A stretch of 64,000 bases of DNA from Stenotrophomonas indicatrix. GTDB taxonomy: Bacteria; Pseudomonadota; Gammaproteobacteria; Xanthomonadales; Xanthomonadaceae. Shown here one piece after another: positions 8,897 to 15,778 of this stretch. The position numbers and the translations under genes are program-made. Each line of letters opens with the position of its first letter. The stretch's first letter is position 1. The stretch covers positions 2,232,001 through 2,296,000 of the forward strand of contig NZ_PEJS01000001.1 in assembly GCF_002750975.1 (NCBI RefSeq), given 5' to 3'. The notes under the pieces are model-generated. The model saw nothing but the letters and a program-made list of their open reading frames with translations. It had not been told where the DNA came from and did no database searches.

Positions 8897-10543
8897 TCAG
8901 ATATCGCTGTGGTGATGCGGCGCCGCCGCCGGCAATGGATCATGGCCGCCAACGAAGTGACGCACCACCGGCGCGCGCTCGCCGCGATGCAGCGCGCGCA
9001 GCGCCTCCTGGATCGCCTTGTCGTCGGCGGTGATGCGTTCATGCTGGCGCAGGTGCTCCAGCCACGACGCTGCGACGAAATACTCCAGATGAATGCCCGG
9101 GGTTGCCACATCTTCGACCACGCCCCAGACCACGGCGCCATCGCGCCGACGGATCGTTCCCAGCGTGCGCATCTGCGCCTGGAACGCGGCACGGTCGGCG
9201 GCATCGATGCGATATTCGATGGTCACCAGCACCGGCCCCCGATCATTCGACACCGGCACCGACAGTTCCGGTGCGGGCCAGTGCCCGGCCGGGCTCAGAT
9301 TCAGATCTTCGGCGCCTGCAATGCGTACCCGCCACACCAGCAGGCCGCCGATGACCGCACCTGCAGCAGCCACCAGCAGTGCCAGCTCGGGCGATGTGCG
9401 CTGCGCCAGTGCGCCCCAGCTCAGGCCACCGGCCGCCATGCCGGCCGAGAACACCATGATGTACAGGGCAAGCGCACGCGCCCTCACCCAGGCCGGCACC
9501 GCCGTCTGTGCTGCGATCTGCAACGAAGACAGTACGGTGATCCAGGCAAAGCCATTGACCAGCATCACCAGCGGCAACACGTACCAGCTGCGGGTCAGCG
9601 CCAGGCCGGCCAGGCTTGCTGCCAGCGACAAGGTGGCCAGCAGCACCAGCAGGTCGCGGTCAAGCCTGGCCCGCAGCTTCGGCAGCAGCAATGCACCGCC
9701 CACCGCACCGATACCGATGCAACCCAGCAGCACGCCGTACTGCCCCGCTCCGCCCTGCATCTGCCCGCGCACCACCACCGGCAGCATCGCGTTCATCGCC
9801 GCGGCGAAGAAGAAGAAGCCGGCCGATTTGATCAGTACCGCCTGCAGGCGACCGGCACGGCTCGCATAGCGCAGGCCCGCCTTGAGGCCAGCGCCGAACC
9901 CTTCGGGCGGCAGGCTGGACGCCTTCGGATCACGCTTCCAGCCCCACACCACGAACAGCATGGCGGCAAAGGTGATGGCGTTGAACCCGAAGGCCCACAC
10001 CGCACCCAGCTGGGCCACGATCACCCCGCCGATGGCCGGCCCGATGGAGCGGGCGATGTTGATGCCGATGGAGTTGAGTGCCACGGCCGAGGCCAGCATC
10101 GGCTGCGGAACCAGCTCGGAGACGATCGCGGCCTGTGCCGGCATGGCCATCGCCGCACCGCAGCCCATGCAGAAGGTCAGCAGCACCAGCAGCTGCGGCG
10201 TCAGCAGGTCCAATGCCGTGAGCACGGCGGTCGCTGCCGCCACCAGCAGCATCCAGCCCTGGGTGAACAGCAGGTACTTGCGGCGGTCGACGATGTCGGC
10301 CAGGGTCCCGGCCGCCAGCGCCAACAGCACGATCGGCACGGTGGTGGCCGACTGCACCAGCGCGACCATCAGCGCCGAACCGGTGCGTTCGGCCATCACC
10401 CAGGCCGCAGCCACGTCGTTGACCCAGGTGCCGATGTTGCTGGCCAGGATCGCCAGCCAGATCGAGCGGAACATGCGGATCTTCAACGGCGACCACGCGC
10501 CATCGACCTGCGGGGAGTGTTGTGACGCCGATGCGTTCACCAT
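8897..10543 (-). CDS. MFS exporter (MFS_3/EntS type) with C-terminal soluble domain
   Basis: This is a 548-residue major facilitator transporter. About 11-12 helices fill residues 15-420, with the MFS loop signature 'GTLADIVDRRKYLL' between helices 2 and 3. It resembles the MFS_3/EntS exporters. A soluble domain follows the helices at residues 430-535 ('VLVTIEYRIDAADRAAFQAQM', then 'HLEYFVAASWLEHLRQHERI'). It looks like a ferredoxin-like monooxygenase/NIPSNAP-type fold. The start at 10543 (MVNASASQ) overlaps the preceding gene's stop by 7 bases. It is the last gene of an overlapping operon, so it probably moves a compound handled by the upstream enzymes. Confidence 0.85.
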   Translation of the reverse strand: MVNASASQHSPQVDGAWSPLKIRMFRSIWLAILASNIGTWVNDVAAAWVMAERTGSALMVALVQSATTVPIVLLALAAGTLADIVDRRKYLLFTQGWMLLVAAATAVLTALDLLTPQLLVLLTFCMGCGAAMAMPAQAAIVSELVPQPMLASAVALNSIGINIARSIGPAIGGVIVAQLGAVWAFGFNAITFAAMLFVVWGWKRDPKASSLPPEGFGAGLKAGLRYASRAGRLQAVLIKSAGFFFFAAAMNAMLPVVVRGQMQGGAGQYGVLLGCIGIGAVGGALLLPKLRARLDRDLLVLLATLSLAASLAGLALTRSWYVLPLVMLVNGFAWITVLSSLQIAAQTAVPAWVRARALALYIMVFSAGMAAGGLSWGALAQRTSPELALLVAAAGAVIGGLLVWRVRIAGAEDLNLSPAGHWPAPELSVPVSNDRGPVLVTIEYRIDAADRAAFQAQMRTLGTIRRRDGAVVWGVVEDVATPGIHLEYFVAASWLEHLRQHERITADDKAIQEALRALHRGERAPVVRHFVGGHDPLPAAAPHHHSDI

Positions 10544-11820
10544 TGCCAAGCTCCAACGATTGAGGCGAACAGCGTGTCCCGGCCGCCGGCCTGCGTCAGT
10601 GCAGGACCCGCGTCGACCCAGGCCAGCTGCAGCTGCCATTGCCAGTGGTCATTGACCTGCCAGCGGGTTTCGGATTTGTACTGGGTACCGATGCGGCGTG
10701 CGCCTCCGGCACTGCCGGGCAACGCTGCCAACGGTGCCGGCGTGGTATAGACCGCATCGGCGCGCCGATGCTTCCACGCCAGCTGCACACCCAGCTCGGT
10801 GGTCACCGCCTCATGCAGGCGCAGTGCCAGTGTCGGTTGCAGATCCATCAGGTTGGCCGGTGCCAACAGGCTGGCTTCGCTGAAATAGGCGGACTTGGGA
10901 AACAACGCATTGAACGTACCCAGTCGACCATCACCCGGGTCTGCGTCGCCGCTGGCAATGTCGGCCTTCAGGCCAAGCCGCGGTTGCAGCGGCAGCGCGC
11001 TCCAGCGCCAACCGGTATCGGTGGCGAGGGTCCAGGCGCGGATGTCCAGATCGCCGGTCACCGCCCGCAGTTCACCGCCCTGCGCCACCAGTTCGGTATT
11101 CCAGTCCAGCGCACCCGACTGGCCGAACCAGCGCGCGCCCAGGGTCTGCCGCCGTTCGGTGCCGCTGCCCGCGGCGAAGCGCGCGCCCTCGCGACGATAG
11201 TCGAGCAGGTAAAGGTCCCACTGGCTGATGCCAGCGCCCTTGGCCGTGGTCGCATACGCGCCGAGCAGGTGTGCACCGCGCTCACCGCGGTCATCGAATG
11301 CACCCGGGCGGTTCTCGACCGGGCGCAGCGCCATCAGGTCCAGTGCGCCCAGCCTGCCCTGCCACCCCACCCGCGCACCATCGAAGGCCAGGCGGATGTT
11401 CGGCCCGTCGCGCACCGACAACAGGCGCGAGCTGCCATAGCCCGCTTCCTGCCGGCCCAGCTGCACGTGCATGCCAGCGCCGGCCCAGCGCCAGTACGCC
11501 TGCTGCACGTCCAGCGCGCCGCGATCGGTACGACCTGGGCCACCGGCCTTGCCGCGCTCGGCATGCGTACCCAGCTGCAGCTTCGCTTGCCAATCACCCT
11601 GCGCGAAAGAGGCAGAAGCCAGCGCACGCAGCAGGCCGTAGCCATCGTCGCCAGCACCGACGCCAAACCGGGTCGGGGCGTAGTACATGCCACGCAGGCG
11701 CAGCGATGCATCCCACTGCAACTGGCCGTCGCCAACCGTGGTACAGGCACCACCGTCGCAGGCCAGCGCCAACGACGGCAACACCAGCGAAGCCAGGGTC
11801 AGAACGCGAAGCACGAACAC
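10537..11820 (-). CDS. Outer-membrane beta-barrel, alginate-export (AlgE-like) family
   Basis: The 427-residue protein has a signal peptide (about residues 1-20, ending ALA) followed by 'CDGGACTT'. Alternating aromatic/polar strands are typical of an outer-membrane beta-barrel, and the C-terminus ends in aromatic residues (GAWQW). Blocks such as 'LDVQQAYWRWAGAGMHVQLGRQE' and 'GPNIRLAFDGARVGW' match the alginate_exp domain. Despite the family name, many members are general substrate channels. The start lies 22 bases inside the end of the upstream amidohydrolase gene, so translation is probably coupled. Alginate as a substrate is not supported by the neighbours. Confidence 0.75.
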   Translation of the reverse strand: MFVLRVLTLASLVLPSLALACDGGACTTVGDGQLQWDASLRLRGMYYAPTRFGVGAGDDGYGLLRALASASFAQGDWQAKLQLGTHAERGKAGGPGRTDRGALDVQQAYWRWAGAGMHVQLGRQEAGYGSSRLLSVRDGPNIRLAFDGARVGWQGRLGALDLMALRPVENRPGAFDDRGERGAHLLGAYATTAKGAGISQWDLYLLDYRREGARFAAGSGTERRQTLGARWFGQSGALDWNTELVAQGGELRAVTGDLDIRAWTLATDTGWRWSALPLQPRLGLKADIASGDADPGDGRLGTFNALFPKSAYFSEASLLAPANLMDLQPTLALRLHEAVTTELGVQLAWKHRRADAVYTTPAPLAALPGSAGGARRIGTQYKSETRWQVNDHWQWQLQLAWVDAGPALTQAGGRDTLFASIVGAWQW

Positions 11821-13769
11821 CCCATCGCGCCCCAGAACGCGGTCAGGTCGTCGGTTGGCGCCGGATGACGGACCGCGTGGCCATGCGCACCATGGGTGTC
11901 GCAGGCCACACCATGGTGATGACGGTGCGCCGCAGCCAACCCGGTCGCCCCGCCACCGACGTGATAACCACCGAAGCGGTTCACCGGCGACCAGTCCGGC
12001 ATCGCCGGAGGCAGCTGCGGCGCCAACCCGGCGTAGTCGCCGTCGCCATGCACGATGCGGCCACCCACCACGGTCAGCAGGCTGGTGATGTCGGCGATCT
12101 GCTGCTCATCGACGCGGAAGAAGTCGGCCGACAGCAGGATGAAGTCGGCCAGCTGGCCCACCTTCAGCGTGCCCTTCACCGCTTCGTCGCCGGAGAACCA
12201 GGCGCTGCCCTGTGTCCACAGGCGCAGGGCCTGCTCGCGCTCCAGCAGGTTCTCATCGCCGTACAGGGCCAGGCCGCCGACGGTGCGTCCCGTCACCAGC
12301 CACGACAGCGCCACCCACGGGTTGTAGCTGGCCACGCGGGTAGCATCGGTGCCGGCGCCAACCGGCACGCCCTCGGCCAGCATCCGCTTCACCGGTGGCG
12401 TGTGCCGCGCCGCCTGCACGCCATAGCGCTGCACGAATGCCTCGCCCTGGTAGGCCATGCGGTGCTGCACGGCGATGCCGCCGTTGAGTGCGCGGATACG
12501 CTCGATGTTGCGCGGGGTGATGGTCTCGGCATGGTCGATGAACCAGTGCAGGCCATCGAACGGCACCTCACGGTTGACCTGCTCGTAGACGTCGAGGATG
12601 CGGCTGATGCTTTCGTCGTAGGTCGCATGGATGCGGAACGGCCAGCGCTTCTCCACCAGCAGCTTCACCACATCGTGTAGCTCCGGCTCAAGTTCCGGTG
12701 GCAGTTCCGGGCGCGGCTCGTTGAACAGTTCAAAGTCGGCTGCAGAGAACACCAGCATCTCGCCGGCGCCATTGTGGCGGAGCAGGTCATCGCCCTGGCG
12801 CGGTTGCAGCATCTCGCTCCAGCCACGGAAATCGCTGACCTCGCTGCCCTTGTTCTGGGTGAACAGGTTGTAGGCGATGCGCACGGTCAGCTGATCATCG
12901 CGATGCAGCTGCTCGATGACCTGGTAGTCCTCGGGGTAATTCTGGAAACCGCCTCCGGCGTCGATCACCGAGGTGATGCCCAGGCGGTTCAGCTCGCGCA
13001 TGAAATGGCGGGTTGAATTGGCCTGGTACTCGACCGGCAGCTTCGGCCCCTTGGCCAGGGTCGCATACAGGATCAGTGCATTCGGCTTGGCCAGCAGCAG
13101 GCCGGTCGGGTTGCCCAGCGAATCGCGCACGATCTGTCCGCCGGGCGGGTCCGGCGTTTCCTTGGTATAGCCACAGGCACGCAGCGCGGCGCGATTGAGC
13201 AGCGCGCGGTCGTACAGGTGCAGCAGGAACACCGGCGTATCCGGAGCGATGTCGTTCAGCTCCTGCAGGCTCGGCAGGCGCTTTTCGCTGAACTGGGTCG
13301 CGGTGAATCCACCGACCACGCGCACCCACTGCGGCGCGGGCGTGCGGTCAACCTGCGCCTTCAGCATGGCCATCGCATCGGCCAGTGAACGCAGGCCATC
13401 CCAGCGCAGTTCCAGGTTGTAGTTCAGGCCACCGCGGATCAGGTGGGTGTGGCTGTCATTGAGTCCGGGCACGATTCGCCGCCCCTGCGCATCGACGATC
13501 GTGGCTTCGCTGCCCCAACCGCGCATGATGTCCTCGTCGCTTCCCACGGCGACGATACGGCCGCTCTGCACGGCCAGTGCCTGCGCATGCGGCTGCTGCG
13601 GATCCAGCGTGGTGATGCGTGCATTGCGGATGACCAGTGTGCTCATGCGACGCTCCTTGGAAGGGGATTGGATGGCCGCGGCGGTACCGCCAGCCAGGCC
13701 CAGCGCCAGCGCGGCACTGGTGGCCAGCACCACATTGCGGCGGCCAGGATCGAGAGGTTCGTTGTTCAC
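11799..13769 (-). CDS. Tat-exported amidohydrolase 3 family (YtcJ-like) metal-dependent hydrolase
   Basis: The 656-residue enzyme has the amidohydrolase metal motif 'GLNDSHTHLIRGG', a second block 'HWFIDHAETI' and a third, 'PVGAGTDATRV'. This is the order expected for the YtcJ subgroup. The chosen GTG start (13769) overlaps the DoxX stop as GTGA and gives an N-terminus with 'GRRNVVLATSAALALG', a plausible twin-arginine signal. The ATG at 13646 would remove it. The C-terminus is unusually His-rich (AAHRHHHGVACDTHGAHGHA), followed by GCSC. The substrate is unknown; family members hydrolyse amides or carbamates. Confidence 0.8.
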   Translation of the reverse strand: MNNEPLDPGRRNVVLATSAALALGLAGGTAAAIQSPSKERRMSTLVIRNARITTLDPQQPHAQALAVQSGRIVAVGSDEDIMRGWGSEATIVDAQGRRIVPGLNDSHTHLIRGGLNYNLELRWDGLRSLADAMAMLKAQVDRTPAPQWVRVVGGFTATQFSEKRLPSLQELNDIAPDTPVFLLHLYDRALLNRAALRACGYTKETPDPPGGQIVRDSLGNPTGLLLAKPNALILYATLAKGPKLPVEYQANSTRHFMRELNRLGITSVIDAGGGFQNYPEDYQVIEQLHRDDQLTVRIAYNLFTQNKGSEVSDFRGWSEMLQPRQGDDLLRHNGAGEMLVFSAADFELFNEPRPELPPELEPELHDVVKLLVEKRWPFRIHATYDESISRILDVYEQVNREVPFDGLHWFIDHAETITPRNIERIRALNGGIAVQHRMAYQGEAFVQRYGVQAARHTPPVKRMLAEGVPVGAGTDATRVASYNPWVALSWLVTGRTVGGLALYGDENLLEREQALRLWTQGSAWFSGDEAVKGTLKVGQLADFILLSADFFRVDEQQIADITSLLTVVGGRIVHGDGDYAGLAPQLPPAMPDWSPVNRFGGYHVGGGATGLAAAHRHHHGVACDTHGAHGHAVRHPAPTDDLTAFWGAMGCSCFAF

Positions 13770-14191
13770 GCGATGTCTCCAGAAAGAAGCAGACCATCCA
13801 CCGCCCATGCACCGGGCCCGGCCAGGGCGATGGCCAGCAGTGCCAGCGTCCACAACAACGGATACTCGGCACCGCCGCGCATCCAGAACCACCCGTTGCG
13901 CAGCGCCAGCAGCGCGGTGAAGGCGATGAAGGCGGCAGCGACAAGCGCGGCGATCCGGGCCTGCCAGCCCAGCATCACAGCGCTACCGGCCACCACCTGC
14001 AGCAGCGCCAGCAGCAGTGGCAGCGGCGCCGACGACGGCAGACCGAAGCCACGCAGTTCGCCGGCAAAACCTGCCAGGCCCGGCCCGTTGAACCAGCCGA
14101 ACAACTTGCCCAGCGCATGCGGCAGCAGGAATCCTCCCGCCGCCACCCGCAGGATCAACAAGGCCAGGTCGAGGCCATGGCCATCGCGCAC
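13766..14191 (-). CDS. DoxX family membrane protein
   Basis: This 141-residue inner-membrane protein has four predicted helices. It carries the DoxX-type opening 'LALLILRVAAGGFLLPHALGKLFGWF', continues with 'GLAGFAGELRGFGLP' and ends with a hydrophobic C-terminal pair. DoxX proteins are small quinone- or redox-associated membrane proteins whose precise role varies. The gene starts 2 bases after the isochorismatase-type gene and overlaps the next start by GTGA. It therefore sits in the middle of the leftward operon. Confidence 0.8.
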   Translation of the reverse strand: MRDGHGLDLALLILRVAAGGFLLPHALGKLFGWFNGPGLAGFAGELRGFGLPSSAPLPLLLALLQVVAGSAVMLGWQARIAALVAAAFIAFTALLALRNGWFWMRGGAEYPLLWTLALLAIALAGPGAWAVDGLLLSGDIA

Positions 14192-14193
14192 GC

Positions 14194-14850
14194 TCAGTGC
14201 CCGCCTTCCTGCGCGCCGAACATGGTCTTGGCGTACTGGATGCCGACGCCATAGCCACCCGCATGGTCACGGGCGATGCCGGTGGTCAGGTCGTAGGTTT
14301 CAGCACGCGCCCAGTCGCGCTGCAGTTCCAGCAGGTACTGCACGCTGGTGATCGGCACGGCACCGGCCTGCACCATGCGGGCGATCGCACGTTCGTGCGC
14401 CTCTTCGCTCACATCGCCGCAGGCATCGGTGATCACGTAGACCTCAAACCCCTGCTCCAGCGCCGACAGCGCCGGGCCGACGATGCACACACTGGTCCAC
14501 AAACCGGCGAGCACCAGCCGACGCTTGCCGATGCGGTTCACCTCATCGATCACCGGCTGGTCTTCCCAGGTGTTCATCGACGTGCGATCGAACACCGCCT
14601 GGCCGGGGAAGATCGCCGGCAGCTCCGGGAACATCGGGCCGGAGAACGACTTCTCGGCCACCGTGGTCAGCAGCACCGGCACCTTGAAACCCTTGGCGCC
14701 CTTGCTGATCAACGACACGTTGTTGCGCAGCGCGGAGATGTCGATGGTGTGGGTGGCAAATGCCATCTGCGACTGGTAGTCGATCAGTATCAGGGCGTGG
14801 TCGGCCGGTGACAGCAGTGCTTTGGCGGGGGTGGTGGTGGCGAGGCTCAT
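14194..14850 (-). CDS. Isochorismatase-family cysteine hydrolase (YcaC-like)
   Basis: This is a 218-residue cysteine hydrolase. Asp24 in 'LILIDYQSQM' and the nucleophilic Cys122 in 'LWTSVCIVGPAL' form two of the expected catalytic residues. The lysine lies in the 'RIGKRRLVLAG' region or earlier. The overall pattern resembles YcaC, an octameric hydrolase of unknown natural substrate, more than true isochorismatase. The ATG at 14850 overlaps the regulator gene's stop (ATGA), with GGAGT upstream. A role in cleaving a small amide or imide together with the operon's amidohydrolase is inference. Confidence 0.85.
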   Translation of the reverse strand: MSLATTTPAKALLSPADHALILIDYQSQMAFATHTIDISALRNNVSLISKGAKGFKVPVLLTTVAEKSFSGPMFPELPAIFPGQAVFDRTSMNTWEDQPVIDEVNRIGKRRLVLAGLWTSVCIVGPALSALEQGFEVYVITDACGDVSEEAHERAIARMVQAGAVPITSVQYLLELQRDWARAETYDLTTGIARDHAGGYGVGIQYAKTMFGAQEGGH

Positions 14851-15263
14851 GGGTGGACTCCGGTGGAGGAAACAACAGGGGGCTGGGAACGTGCCGCGCC
14901 ATCGGCCAGGTACTGGCCGGGACTGCAGCCGGTCTCGGCGCGGAAGCTGCGGACGAAGTGGCTCTGGTCGAAGAAGCCAAGATGCTGGGCCAGGCAGGTC
15001 ATCGACTGCGCGGCCGTCGGCAGCAGCTGCGTGGCGCGTTCGATGCGCCGACGGCGCACGTAGCGCAGCGGACTGGCGCCGGTACCCATGCGGAACAACC
15101 GCACCAGATGGAACCGGCTTACGCAGGCAACGGCAGCCAGCTCGGTCACCCGCAGCGGCTGCGACAGGTGCTCGTCGATGTAGCGCAGCGCACGCTGCAG
15201 GGCAGCCGACTGGTGCGGTGCCAACGTGGTTGCGGACAGGGCAGGAGGCTGGACGGTAGCCAT
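14847..15263 (-). CDS. Short AraC-family regulator (DNA-binding domain only)
   Basis: This 138-residue regulator consists almost entirely of the AraC/XylS double helix-turn-helix. The first unit is 'RVTELAAVACVSRFHLVRLF' and the second is 'SMTCLAQHLGFFDQSHFVRS', ending 'ETGCSPGQY'. It has no effector-binding N-terminal domain. An in-frame GTG at 15287 could add 8 residues, but the ATG at 15263 is preferred. Neither has a clear ribosome binding site. Its stop overlaps the hydrolase start, so it probably heads and controls the operon. Confidence 0.85.
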   Translation of the reverse strand: MATVQPPALSATTLAPHQSAALQRALRYIDEHLSQPLRVTELAAVACVSRFHLVRLFRMGTGASPLRYVRRRRIERATQLLPTAAQSMTCLAQHLGFFDQSHFVRSFRAETGCSPGQYLADGAARSQPPVVSSTGVHP

Positions 15264-15341
15264 GAAGGAGCGCCGCGACGGGAGCACCCATGGTGTGCCG
15301 CCGGCTGCGATCGCCCTACCCCCGTCGGTCGAGGCCGGCGC

Positions 15342-15674
15342 TCACCCATTCGGGGGAGGCCGGCGCTGCAGCAGGCGGCGGCCGAACAACCGCGCATCCA
15401 GCGAATACGCGCCCGGCCCCAGCATGAGCAGGGCCAACGGCAGCAGCAGCCAGGGCAGCGCCGCGCCCTGCCCGTACAACCCCGGCACCGCCAGCAGCAC
15501 CGCCAGCGGGGTCAGCAGCCCAGGCAGCAGCAGGCCGATCGCCGCCAGGCACATCAGTCCCGGCACACCGGCCGGACTTCCGCCCGCCAACAGACCCCCT
15601 GCCACGCACAGGCGCAGCCACAGCAGTCCCAGTCCGGGGCCGCGGTCAGGGAACATCACATACAAGCGCTGCAT
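15342..15674 (-). CDS. Small DoxX-like membrane protein
   Basis: The 110-residue, very hydrophobic protein has three to four helices and many Leu, Gly and Pro residues. The C-terminal 'GAYSLDARLFGRR' is a pattern seen in small DoxX-type proteins. The function is unknown. It lies 78 bases ahead of the AraC gene on the same strand, and its start is 104 bases from the divergent sensor kinase start. It may be the true first gene of the leftward operon. Confidence 0.6.
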   Translation of the reverse strand: MQRLYVMFPDRGPGLGLLWLRLCVAGGLLAGGSPAGVPGLMCLAAIGLLLPGLLTPLAVLLAVPGLYGQGAALPWLLLPLALLMLGPGAYSLDARLFGRRLLQRRPPPNG

Positions 15675-15778
15675 CGCCGGGCTCCGTCATCCATCACGGC
15701 GTGATAGCGGACACCGAAGCGGTACGCCTACCCCGAACGGGTCACCCCGGCCTGCCCCGCACCTGCCAGAATGACCGC

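Noticed and set aside
8819..10525. 568-residue plus-strand frame opposite the MFS exporter gene
   Set aside because: It is antisense to a transporter with clear membrane helices. The product is a His/Gln-rich low-complexity sequence.
11799..13892. Longer amidohydrolase start at 13892
   Set aside because: The extra N-terminal residues fall inside the DoxX gene. The GTG at 13769 overlaps the DoxX stop and begins a fitting Tat signal.
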